Numbered from the stretch's first letter, positions 6,074 to 12,339 are shown. The stretch: DNA of 33,079 nt from a virus (IMGVR_UViG_3300035698_019057:1-33079), one strand, 5' to 3'. Notes: a model not told the origin generated them from the letters alone. Program-made: numbers and translations.

Positions 6074-6427
6074 ATGATCTATAGAACTTTAGTAAAAGAA
6101 ACGGCAGAGAAAATAGGCGATATAAGCAAATTAACAGATGTTCAAAAAGAAGAATTGTCAGATTCACTATGCCACTCTGTTGATAGCATAGAAGTAGATA
6201 TCCATTTCTCTCTGAATAACTATAAGAACTGTGCTGAATTAGCTCAAGAAACATTGATCAGCGCAATAGAACGAAAGGTTATTGATGATGTTCAAGTAGC
6301 GATAGATGAAAGAGAAATTACAGAATCCACCAATATTTTTAGTATTACACCTAAAAGAGAAGAAAGAGGTGTTTTTGAAATGTTTCAAATGTCACCAAAA
6401 ACAGAAATTGGGGGGATATTGTCATGA
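6074..6427 (+). CDS. Hypothetical 117-aa early protein
   Basis: A strong AGGAG site precedes the ATG at 6074, 12 nt after the previous stop. The protein is acidic and mostly helical in residues 1-80 (TLVKETAEKIGDISKL, QKEELSDSLCHSVDSI, CAELAQETLISAIERKV). A less ordered tail ends EIGGILS. The stop overlaps the next ATG (ATGA). No family recognised. Confidence 0.7.
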   Translation: MIYRTLVKETAEKIGDISKLTDVQKEELSDSLCHSVDSIEVDIHFSLNNYKNCAELAQETLISAIERKVIDDVQVAIDEREITESTNIFSITPKREERGVFEMFQMSPKTEIGGILS

Positions 6428-6555
6428 GTAATGCAGTATTTGTAAGCCCATGCGATGATTGGGATTTAAATAACGAAGCAGAGTTATACAACAAAGGGCT
6501 TCAGAATCATTTAGAGAATGAGGCTGATTCATCATACGGGAACAATGAGGACTAA
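6424..6555 (+). CDS. Hypothetical 43-aa acidic protein
   Basis: The ATG at 6424 overlaps the preceding stop and has a GGGGGGAT site 7 nt upstream. The frame is MSNAVFVSPCDDWDLN followed by an asparagine/glutamate-rich stretch ending YGNNED. Being short and acidic it could be a small inhibitor or adaptor, but there is no homology I recognise. The strong ribosome-binding site and the overlap support it as a real gene. Confidence 0.6.
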   Translation: MSNAVFVSPCDDWDLNNEAELYNKGLQNHLENEADSSYGNNED

Positions 6556-6558
6556 GTT

Positions 6559-6864
6559 ATGAAAAAAGAACTTAAAAGGATAAATCCAAAACTATCTAAT
6601 GATGAGCGAATAACAGGCAATAAATCGAACATTCATGGAGACGCATCTAAACTCCGTGGGGATGTCTCTAATATCTCTGGCAGTGTCAATGGAATATACG
6701 GGGATATTTCTAAACTCCACGGTGATGTTTCTGGAATCATGGGAACTGTCTCTGGAGTCGCTGGGGAAATTTCTAACATCATTGGGGATTTCGATGAATG
6801 TGAGATCTCTGATGAAGATAGCGAGAAAGGTATCGATATTAATGACTTACTAATGGAGGAATAG
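6559..6864 (+). CDS. Heptapeptide-repeat (beta-solenoid-like) protein, 101 aa
   Basis: Residues 25-80 are eight uninterrupted 7-residue units of pattern (I/L/V)xG(D/S/T/E)(V/I/A)Sx: IHGDASK, LRGDVSN, ISGSVNG, IYGDISK, LHGDVSG, IMGTVSG, VAGEISN and IIGDFDE. The tail CEISDEDSEKGIDINDLLME is conserved in other GDVSxL-repeat proteins that I recall from bacterial and phage sequence sets. The periodicity suggests a small solenoid with a hydrophobic residue each turn, not a coiled coil. Function unknown. GAGG precedes the ATG and the gene sits directly before csrA. Confidence 0.75.
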   Translation: MKKELKRINPKLSNDERITGNKSNIHGDASKLRGDVSNISGSVNGIYGDISKLHGDVSGIMGTVSGVAGEISNIIGDFDECEISDEDSEKGIDINDLLMEE

Positions 6865-6866
6865 GA
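6855..6866 (+). promoter_or_regulatory. csrA ribosome-binding site with three GGA motifs
   Basis: GGA occurs at 6855-6857, 6858-6860 and 6864-6866 directly before the ATG at 6868. The first two form the Shine-Dalgarno sequence. CsrA recognises GGA in leaders, so the encoded protein could bind here and repress itself, as is known for several csrA genes. Confidence 0.45.
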
Positions 6867-6867
6867 T

Positions 6868-7137
6868 ATGTTAGTTTTAACTAGAAGAATTGGGGAAAAG
6901 ATAATAATTGGAGACGATATCGTTATTACGGTATTGAGCAATACAGATAATAATAAAACTTATGGATCAGGAACTGTGAGGCTTGGAATAAAAGCACCAA
7001 AGGATTTACCTGTTCATAGAGAGGAAATCTATATCAAGATCAACTCAAAAAAGCCAGTTGATTCAGATAACGACCAATTAGAATATGAAACAACAGTTAC
7101 GCAAGAAGGGTATCAACAAGACAATTATAACAAATAA
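6868..7137 (+). CDS. csrA: CsrA/RsmA-family RNA-binding translational regulator
   Basis: The product is 89 aa and begins with the CsrA signature [20 protein letters not shown]. It contains [20 protein letters not shown] (residues about 39-58), which retains the RNA-contacting N-terminal TRR and the HREEIY element. The loop between strands 2 and 3 is about seven residues longer than in E. coli CsrA ([12 protein letters not shown]). A 28-residue Asn/Gln/Asp-rich tail follows the core. CsrA dimers bind GGA motifs in mRNA leaders and block or promote translation. In Legionella and relatives CsrA controls the growth-phase switch, so a phage copy could retune the host or viral messages. The gene's own leader has three GGA triplets (6855-6866). 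Confidence 0.92.
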   Translation: MLVLTRRIGEKIIIGDDIVITVLSNTDNNKTYGSGTVRLGIKAPKDLPVHREEIYIKINSKKPVDSDNDQLEYETTVTQEGYQQDNYNK

Positions 7138-7151
7138 TGAGGTAACTATTT

Positions 7152-7973
7152 ATGATTACACAACAAGATAAAACGGAAATAAAGATAGCAGATAACGTAA
7201 ATGAAATTAACCATGAGATCGTCTCGTCTTTGATACTAAACAATGACGTCGCAAAGATGACGCCTCAACAAAAGGTTGAGTGTGTTGTGGGTCTATGTAG
7301 ATCACTTGATCTTAACCCACTAACAAGGCCTTTTCAGCTGATATCTTTTAAAGGGAAAGAAATAATCTATGCCACGAAAGACTGTACAGAACAGCTTAGA
7401 AAGATTCATAAGATAAGTGTGGTATCGCTTTCGAATGTCTTCCAGAACGACCTATATATAGTTACAGCTAAGGTAGAGGACGGGAAAGGCAGACAAGACG
7501 CATCTACAGGTGCTGTTTGTACAAAGAATCTGAGAGGAGATGACTTGGCCAATGCCATAATGAAGGCCGAAACGAAGGCAAAACGTAGGGCTACTCTATC
7601 TATCTGTGGTCTAGGAATCCTTGACGAATCAGAGACAGACACTATAGGAGAGTACAAGAAGGTAGAAGTAATTTCTGGTTCGCAAGAAGACAATTTAAAT
7701 AAGTTTGGCGACACGATAATTAGTCCTCCTACGTTTGCGATCAATAATCGAAGCGAAGAACTGTTAATGTTCTTCTCAGATAAAATCAATAGAGCGAGAT
7801 CGACTGATGATTTAGATGATATGACAGATGAGTTATCCGAGATACCTGCAGGACAAGAGATTCAGAAATTAAAGATGATGGGAAAAGACGATCTTGATGA
7901 ATTAAGAAAGCTTTTTACAAAGAAAAGAAAATTCATTTTAAAGAATCAATTACCAAACAGAGGTGAAGGATGA
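7152..7973 (+). CDS. Putative single-strand annealing recombination protein (RecT/Bet-like)
   Basis: The product is 273 aa. Residues about 35-165 match the pattern I recall for phage annealing proteins: TPQQKVECVVGLCRSLDLNP, LTRPFQLISFKGKEIIYATK, then DCTEQLRKIHKISV and KAETKAKRRATLSICGLGIL. The C-terminal 90 residues are charged and variable. Such proteins anneal complementary ssDNA during recombination or circularisation of phage genomes. There is no accompanying exonuclease or SSB nearby, which is unusual for a Red-type pair. GAGG lies 9 nt before the ATG; the stop overlaps the next gene (ATGA). Confidence 0.65.
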   Translation: MITQQDKTEIKIADNVNEINHEIVSSLILNNDVAKMTPQQKVECVVGLCRSLDLNPLTRPFQLISFKGKEIIYATKDCTEQLRKIHKISVVSLSNVFQNDLYIVTAKVEDGKGRQDASTGAVCTKNLRGDDLANAIMKAETKAKRRATLSICGLGILDESETDTIGEYKKVEVISGSQEDNLNKFGDTIISPPTFAINNRSEELLMFFSDKINRARSTDDLDDMTDELSEIPAGQEIQKLKMMGKDDLDELRKLFTKKRKFILKNQLPNRGEG

Positions 7974-8146
7974 GTAATGAATCTAAATTAGTAAACTTAG
8001 GATACCTCGTGTTGTATGGCTTGTTTATCTGGCTCATATGGATTTATTTCTGTGACCTATTTTCTCATTGGACGTTCATGGCAACAGTCTGCGTTATTAC
8101 TTGCTTACTATTGGGGGTGTTTATAAAAAAATCTAGTGTGGACTGA
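7970..8146 (+). CDS. Small two-helix membrane protein (58 aa)
   Basis: The frame starts in an ATGA overlap with the annealing-protein gene, with GAAGG just upstream, and ends at 8146. Two hydrophobic segments occupy residues about 9-30 (VNLGYLVLYGLFIWLIWIYF) and 35-52 (TFMATVCVITCLLLGVFI), followed by KKSSVD. The inner membrane is the expected location. Many early phage proteins of this size act in exclusion or membrane signalling, but I cannot assign one. Confidence 0.65.
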   Translation: MSNESKLVNLGYLVLYGLFIWLIWIYFCDLFSHWTFMATVCVITCLLLGVFIKKSSVD

Positions 8147-8182
8147 TCAACTTATTATTAATGTGTAAAAAGGAGTGTAAAG

Positions 8183-8521
8183 ATGAGTAAGATAACTGAA
8201 AAAAAATTATATCAAATATTGAAAGATCATGCCGATGGGAAAATAGCTAATCTTCATGAAGCTAACCTAGAGGGAGCTAACTTAGCGTGGGCCAATCTTA
8301 AGGGAGCTAATCTTATAGGGGCTAACCTAGAGGGAGCTGATATGAGATATTCATATCTTAGTGGGGCCAATTTTTATGGAGCTAATCTTAAGGGAGCTAA
8401 TCTTAAGGGAGCCGATCTTAATAAAGCTATTCTTTCAACGACTAATATGGAGGGAGCTAATCTTGAAGGGGCTAATCTTGAAGGAACAATACTTGAAAAA
8501 ATGGAGGTGAAAGATGAATAA
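8183..8521 (+). CDS. Pentapeptide-repeat protein
   Basis: The product is 112 aa, with AAGGAG before the ATG. After a 20-residue charged cap, residues about 22-105 are tandem A(N/D)LxG-type pentapeptides (HEANLEGANLAWANLKGANL and onward), some 16-17 units. Such repeats fold as a right-handed square beta-helix. Known members include gyrase-protecting DNA mimics (Qnr, MfpA), but this one is much shorter than Qnr (about 215 aa) and lacks its loops, so that role is not shown. It overlaps the ankyrin gene by 8 nt and is probably co-expressed with it. Confidence 0.85.
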   Translation: MSKITEKKLYQILKDHADGKIANLHEANLEGANLAWANLKGANLIGANLEGADMRYSYLSGANFYGANLKGANLKGADLNKAILSTTNMEGANLEGANLEGTILEKMEVKDE

Positions 8522-8864
8522 CGAATTAATAAGATCAACGATAACTGGTCTTCTAAAAGACAAAAGCTGGGATATACATACTGATAATGATTATGCTCTG
8601 AGATGGGCAGCAGCTAATGGATGTCAAGATTTAATAAAACTTCTTATAAAATATGGTGCATATATTCATTGTGATGATGATTCTCCACTAAGAATTGCGT
8701 CAGCAAAAGGAAATATAGAAGCAGTAGGGATTCTGTTGGAGAACGGAGCAAATGTACATGCAGAAGACGACTATGCTATGAGGTGGGCATTGTCCGGTAA
8801 ACATTACAAAGTAGTAAAGCTTCTATCGAAATATATCGAAGATGGATCTGAAGTGAAAATTTAA
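8514..8864 (+). CDS. Ankyrin-repeat protein
   Basis: The product is 116 aa with about three ankyrin units. Residues 24-55 are NDYALRWAAANGCQDLIKLL followed by IKYGAYIH. Residues 56-88 are DSPLRIASAKGNIEAVGILL followed by ENGANVH. Residues 89-112 are a partial unit beginning DDYAMRWALSGKHYKVVKLL. The DxYALRWAxxNG style resembles ankyrins of amoebal giant viruses and intracellular bacteria more than typical phage proteins. Ankyrins mediate protein binding. No secretion signal is visible. The gene overlaps the pentapeptide gene by 8 nt, with GGAGG upstream inside that gene. Confidence 0.85.
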   Translation: MNNELIRSTITGLLKDKSWDIHTDNDYALRWAAANGCQDLIKLLIKYGAYIHCDDDSPLRIASAKGNIEAVGILLENGANVHAEDDYAMRWALSGKHYKVVKLLSKYIEDGSEVKI

Positions 8865-8923
8865 AGACAATAACAATCACAGGGACCAATAAATCAACTA
8901 AATAATAACAAGAGGTAAATAAA

Positions 8924-9355
8924 ATGATTAAACAAGAAGAAAAGTTACTTGTGAAACCATCAAAGGTAAAATTGATGTTTGAAGAAGCTCAATCATTCAA
9001 CAAACTTGGTCAACAACATTTTTCAAAAAAGGAGTATTGGAATGCTATCTGTGAATTTGATAAATCAAAAGAATCTACTGGTTTAATAGTCACTTCACCA
9101 GCAGATACAGCAGAAAATATCCTAGAAGAAATACGAAAGATTAAAACACAAAGAGATGTTGATCAGTTAGTTTCTTGTCTACAAAACGAGCTAATTCACT
9201 CAAGAATACTTTCAATTTCAGTTGCATGCGCCAAGAATGCATTATTCGACATTAGCCTATTGAGTAGAAGGCGCGCAGAAAAAATCATAGAAGAAGAGAA
9301 AGAGAAAGAGGAATTAAAGAAGACAAACAAAAAACAGGTAAAAATAAAAAATTAG
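8924..9355 (+). CDS. Hypothetical protein with TPR-like N-terminal segment (143 aa)
   Basis: AAGAGG lies 8 nt before the ATG. Residues about 18-50 (FEEAQSFNKLGQQHFSKKEY, then WNAICEFDKS) resemble a single TPR hairpin. Residues 60-115 are helical. The C-terminus is a K/E-rich helix (EKIIEEEKEKEELKKTNKKQ) that is likely disordered or coiled. No catalytic motif or membrane segment. The TPR suggestion rests on a single repeat and is weak. Confidence 0.65.
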   Translation: MIKQEEKLLVKPSKVKLMFEEAQSFNKLGQQHFSKKEYWNAICEFDKSKESTGLIVTSPADTAENILEEIRKIKTQRDVDQLVSCLQNELIHSRILSISVACAKNALFDISLLSRRRAEKIIEEEKEKEELKKTNKKQVKIKN

Positions 9356-9384
9356 TTTTAGAACAAATTAGATTGAACTATAAT
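9356..9384 (+). promoter_or_regulatory. Possible promoter with perfect -10
   Basis: TATAAT at 9379-9384 is preceded after 17 nt by the poor -35 TTTTAG (9356-9361). It lies 40 nt upstream of the small basic gene at 9424. Low confidence because the -35 is weak and TATAAT is frequent in AT-rich DNA. Confidence 0.3.
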
Positions 9385-9423
9385 TGGCCAGGTATTCTCT
9401 ATCAAAGAAGAAGGAGGACCTAA

Positions 9424-9563
9424 ATGCCATTAAAACCAGGAAGAACTAAGACGGTAATCTCAAAAAACATAGAGAAATGGTTAAGTCTGGAAGATCTAAA
9501 GATCAAGCAGTAGCCGCAGCGCTTAACAAAGCAAACTTAAAAAAAAAACGAAAGGTTAAATAA
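9424..9563 (+). pseudogene. Small basic phage protein, interrupted by a one-base frameshift
   Basis: A strong AAGGAGGA site precedes the ATG at 9424. The zero frame reads MPLKPGRTKTVISKNIEK and stops at 9511-9513 after 29 aa. The -1 frame continues as EMVKSGRSKDQAVAAALNKA plus a lysine-rich tail to TAA at 9561-9563. Together they match a widespread small phage family of form MPLKxGxSxKxIxxNIxEMxxxGxxxxQAVAAAL, about 46 aa. One base, probably an A near 9470-9477, appears to be missing. A correctly phased A AAA AAC heptamer at 9462-9468 could alternatively allow -1 frameshifting. The rest of 9356-9657 shows no other convincing gene. Confidence 0.7.
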
Positions 9564-9657
9564 TCTACTTAAAAAGATTAGAAAAGTGCTATATAAGAAA
9601 GAAATACACATTGATTACAGTATGTATGAAATACTTAATAAGAAACCGGAGGGATAA

Positions 9658-9909
9658 ATGCAAAGTTCAATTATAGATTCATTTAAGAAAAGAGGATCAT
9701 TCACATTTGAAAATGGAACGCAGGATAAAGAGCCGTCTTACAATTTTCAAACAATCATCACTTCTTCAATAAACTTTAGTAAAGGAACCAAAGAAGAACA
9801 ACTTACAGAAGAAGACAAAGAAAAACTTCAGAATAGATTGGCTGAGCTAGCATTACAGGCTATTCGTGAAATGCTGGAATCGTTGGAAAAAGGAGAAGAA
9901 TCTAAATAA
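9658..9909 (+). CDS. Hypothetical 83-aa protein
   Basis: The ATG at 9658 has GGAGGGAT immediately upstream, a strong signal. The first half is polar with aromatic residues (SFKKRGSFTFENGTQ). The second half is an acidic amphipathic helix (KEEQLTEEDKEKLQNRLAEL, then ALQAIREMLESLEKG) that could dimerise. No membrane segment or known domain. Function unknown. Confidence 0.65.
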   Translation: MQSSIIDSFKKRGSFTFENGTQDKEPSYNFQTIITSSINFSKGTKEEQLTEEDKEKLQNRLAELALQAIREMLESLEKGEESK

Positions 9910-9940
9910 TCTTCTGTATCACTGAATAGGAAGATCGAGC

Positions 9941-10219
9941 ATGAAAGACAGTAGAAAGTTAAGGATAGGAGAACAACCTATTAAAATTGAAAATCCAGAT
10001 AAAGATCGTGACGCTCACATTTCTAACATTCTTTCTTTTGAATGTATTCAACAAAAAGAATACTGTAAAAAAACAAATTGCCTTAAAAGATGTATATTCT
10101 CATTCCTTTCAGGTGTTTTTGTTAGCTTACTGTGTTTCAAATTGTCAAATACTATCGATTCTCCCTGGGCAGTAATCACAATCCCTATCTGGGCTTGTTT
10201 CATAGTAAATTTTTTATAG
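9941..10219 (+). CDS. Hypothetical membrane-anchored protein (92 aa)
   Basis: AGGAAG lies about 9 nt before the ATG at 9941. Residues 1-48 are polar and contain three cysteines and several basic residues (YCKKTNCLKRC). Residues about 50-67 (IFSFLSGVFVSLLCFKL) and 76-92 (WAVITIPIWACFIVNFL) are hydrophobic, so two membrane segments with the N-terminal half in the cytoplasm are likely. No family recognised. It is the last gene of the rightward early cluster before the recombinase module. Confidence 0.6.
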   Translation: MKDSRKLRIGEQPIKIENPDKDRDAHISNILSFECIQQKEYCKKTNCLKRCIFSFLSGVFVSLLCFKLSNTIDSPWAVITIPIWACFIVNFL

Positions 10220-10246
10220 AAAGATAATAACTCTGTCCGTTCTTCA

Positions 10247-10272
10247 TTCTCGAAAACGCTCGTTTTTGATAA
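10247..10272. promoter_or_regulatory. Hix-like 26-bp crossover site for the serine recombinase
   Basis: The 26-bp dyad has half-sites TTCTCGAAAAC and GTTTTTGATAA around a central GCTC; 10 of 13 positions are symmetric. From memory it agrees with Salmonella hixL at 21 of 26 positions, the differences being one arm base and the four central bases. It lies 122 bp upstream of the recombinase ATG, as Hin-family sites lie next to their gene. I found no second full site in the window. Confidence 0.65.
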
Positions 10273-10332
10273 CAAATCCTAGATAACTAAAACCTGTATA
10301 AATGGTAGCTGATCTATTCTCAAAACCCCTTA

Positions 10333-10360
10333 TTGAATTATTTTCTCAATTGAATACAAT
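10333..10360 (+). promoter_or_regulatory. Putative promoter of the recombinase gene
   Basis: TTGAAT (10333-10338), 16 nt, TACAAT (10355-10360). The start near 10367 falls in GTTTCGAGAA, the inverse of the left arm of the hix-like site, which would allow autoregulation as at Salmonella hixL. An 8-bp inverted repeat CCCCTTAT / ATAAGGGG (10326-10333 and 10380-10387) brackets the promoter. Confidence 0.5.
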
Positions 10361-10394
10361 CCGTACGAGTTTCGAGAACATAAGGGGGGTAATT

Positions 10395-10949
10395 ATGTTG
10401 ATAGGATACGCACGAGTTTCTACTAAAGATCAAAATCTAGAATTGCAACGTGAAGCTTTAATTAAAGTTGGTTGTGAAAAAATATTTGAAGATACGATAA
10501 GTGGTTCAAAAAAAGACCGGCCTGGATTGAATAATGCACTAGAGATGACAAGGAAAGGAGATACTCTAGTTGTTTGGAAGCTAGATCGTTTAGGAAGGAG
10601 CGTTAAACAATTAGTTGATTTAGTAGGTGAGCTTAGTAAACGAGGGGTTCAATTCAATAGCCTTACTGATTCTATCAATACTGCTACCCCGTCTGGAAGA
10701 TTCTTTTTTCATTTAATGGCTAGCCTAGCAGAAATGGAGAGAGAACTAATCATAGAAAGAACACGTGCTGGATTAGCGGTAGCTAGAAAGAATGGTATAA
10801 AATGTGGCAGAAAACCTAAAATGACAGCTTGTAAAATTGAGTCAGCTAAAAAGTTACTTCTTAGTGATACACCACCAAGAGATGTAGCAGCAAACTTAGG
10901 GGTTTCTATTCCAACTCTATATAGATGGATACCAGCATCATCACTTTAG
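10395..10949 (+). CDS. Serine recombinase, DNA invertase (Pin/Hin/Gin) type
   Basis: The product is 184 aa from the ATG at 10395, which follows GGGGGG; the open frame extends to 10302, but that part lacks homology. The catalytic domain starts MLIGYARVSTKDQNLELQRE, with Ser9 as nucleophile and Arg7. VVWKLDRLGRS supplies further catalytic arginines. The invertase-type long helix reads FFFHLMASLAEMERELIIER. A Hin-like C-terminal HTH (DVAANLGVSIPTLYRW) binds the site. Length equals that of Pin. It catalyses inversion or resolution between short crossover sites and is too small for a phage integrase. A 26-bp hix-like dyad lies just upstream. Confidence 0.93.
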   Translation: MLIGYARVSTKDQNLELQREALIKVGCEKIFEDTISGSKKDRPGLNNALEMTRKGDTLVVWKLDRLGRSVKQLVDLVGELSKRGVQFNSLTDSINTATPSGRFFFHLMASLAEMERELIIERTRAGLAVARKNGIKCGRKPKMTACKIESAKKLLLSDTPPRDVAANLGVSIPTLYRWIPASSL

Positions 10950-10950
10950 G

Positions 10951-10979
10951 TTGTTCCACGAAATTGTTCCACTCGGAAC
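10951..10979. repeat. Short repeat and hairpin between convergent recombinase and terL genes
   Basis: TTGTTCCAC occurs twice (10951-10959 and 10964-10972), and GTTCC (10966-10970) pairs with GGAAC (10975-10979) around a 4-nt loop. It fills the 31-bp gap between two convergent genes. No T-run follows on either strand, so it is at best a weak terminator. Confidence 0.4.
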
Positions 10980-10980
10980 G

Positions 10981-11664
10981 TTAGAGATGGTAATCATTTA
11001 GCTTACGTTGTAACGACACCTTCTCCTCTCCCATATAGTCACGAAATCCTATTACTAGGTACCTAAGAGCATCGTTCGCGTGCGACGCAAAGTTATGCTC
11101 TGGTTCTTTATTGAAGATCTTTTTCTCGTTATCCCATTTACGGGTGTAAGACCTTATAGCATTGACTCCTATCTTACATTCAACAGAGTCGATATAGAAT
11201 GATGGCAACATTGTAATGACGGTCTCTATACCGCTTATCAGGCCTATATTGGGGCATATCCTAAACCTTAACCCAAAACTTAAAGCAAGTTCAAATCTAG
11301 TTTTACCACTACCCCATTCATGAACCTTAATATCGTGGGGACCTATATGAACACCGGGTCTTACGCCATTCTTAACACACCATTGAAATACGTAGTTAGT
11401 ATAATGATTGAGACCAACCCTAGTATCTTCATAATAATGAACTAGGTTAAATCTCCCATCCTTTAGATACTGAAAGAACCATATCGCAGTCGCGTCCCCA
11501 TAACCTATATCCCAGGCCGTATGTACGGGGAGGCTCTTATCTACAGTTAATGGTATTACTTGATCGTTCCTCTGCATTACTTCTAATATTGCCCCGTAGT
11601 AAGAACCAACGTTAGATGAGGTGAAAGAGCAATAAAACTCCTGCTGTATAAGCTCTTCAGGCAT
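10981..11664 (-). CDS. terL: Terminase large subunit, C-terminal nuclease part (second half of a split terL)
   Basis: The product is 227 aa from an ATG at 11664, but the homologous frame begins about 11 codons earlier (SEEIERSRKDH before MPEELIQQEFYCSF), so this ATG is probably internal to the original gene. Residues about 48-60 (TAWDIGYGDATAIWFF) hold the first metal-binding aspartate of the RNaseH-like nuclease. HANDALRYL near residue 198 holds the last. The domain cleaves concatemeric DNA during packaging. No Shine-Dalgarno sequence precedes the ATG. The end is complete and converges on the recombinase gene. It is one frame (-1) away from the ATPase part upstream. Confidence 0.85.
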   Translation of the reverse strand: MPEELIQQEFYCSFTSSNVGSYYGAILEVMQRNDQVIPLTVDKSLPVHTAWDIGYGDATAIWFFQYLKDGRFNLVHYYEDTRVGLNHYTNYVFQWCVKNGVRPGVHIGPHDIKVHEWGSGKTRFELALSFGLRFRICPNIGLISGIETVITMLPSFYIDSVECKIGVNAIRSYTRKWDNEKKIFNKEPEHNFASHANDALRYLVIGFRDYMGEEKVSLQRKLNDYHL

Positions 11665-11684
11665 ATGGTCTTTTCTGGACCTTT

Positions 11685-12293
11685 CTATCTCTTCCGACTA
11701 ATTGCTTTGGTCTGATCAACAGTTAGAATCTCAGAGAACCAATCTTCATTATTTAATGAATTCTGATAAAGATCGTAGAAGTGATTCTCACCTCGTGGCG
11801 TACCCTGAAATAAGCACCAGCCGCCATTCTCCATCAGAATCGGTCTCATAAAATCCCAAGACAGGGGATTGGTTAATGAAAACTCACTAAAGATAATTCC
11901 AATTGGGTTAAACCCCATCAAAGCGTTGTAATTGTCTGATCCCAATAAATGAAAGACAGAGCCGTTAATAAGCTCTACCTTCATCTCGGTATTGTTAATT
12001 GATTTAATTAGATGAGGAGGGAAGTGATCTAAGAATTTAAAACCAGACTTGTCCATTCCATTCCATATGATTCTTCTTGCTTGCTTAAGTTCAGGGAACA
12101 AATAAACGTACAGTCCTACTCGCTCTAACATCTTATAGATAATGATGTTAATACAGACTTTATCTTTACCGGCTCGGCGGTGCCAGACTATAACTCCAAA
12201 CCTCTTTTTATCAGTTAGAAAGGATTTTAATAAAGGCTTTTGATATTCTCGTGGAGTAAATAAATAGGGAAGATGGTATTCAAGTAGTGCCAT
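11685..12293 (-). CDS. terL: Terminase large subunit, N-terminal ATPase part (first half of a split terL)
   Basis: The product is 202 aa from the ATG at 12293. Walker A is VWHRRAGKDK (about residues 35-44) and Walker B plus catalytic acid is GIIFSEFSL (about 131-139). A coupling-type FQGTPRGENH lies near 170. This is the translocation motor of the packaging machine and needs the nuclease part to make a full TerL. The frame ends at TAG 11685-11687 after AISRKR. In the -1 frame the same bases read SEEIERSRKDH and lead straight into the nuclease half. One missing base, real or from sequencing, is the simplest explanation. Confidence 0.87.
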   Translation of the reverse strand: MALLEYHLPYLFTPREYQKPLLKSFLTDKKRFGVIVWHRRAGKDKVCINIIIYKMLERVGLYVYLFPELKQARRIIWNGMDKSGFKFLDHFPPHLIKSINNTEMKVELINGSVFHLLGSDNYNALMGFNPIGIIFSEFSLTNPLSWDFMRPILMENGGWCLFQGTPRGENHFYDLYQNSLNNEDWFSEILTVDQTKAISRKR

Positions 12294-12339
12294 AAATGAC
12301 TTTTTTATCGACAGACGATAATTTTGTCGGATTTAACTT

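Noticed and set aside
9564-9657. Small gene after the broken basic gene (frame ending NKKPEG before 9658)
   Set aside because: It is open only from a stop in the poly-A tract and has no ATG with a ribosome-binding site; perhaps remnant sequence.
10302-10394. N-terminal extension of the recombinase from an ATG at 10302
   Set aside because: The 31 extra residues have no recombinase similarity and cover the promoter. The ATG at 10395 follows GGGGGG and starts the conserved MLIGYARVS.
11685-11705. Programmed -1 frameshift in terL
   Set aside because: The -1 frame has a TAG just upstream, leaving about 12 bases for the shift, and these contain no slippery heptamer. A single-base indel is simpler.
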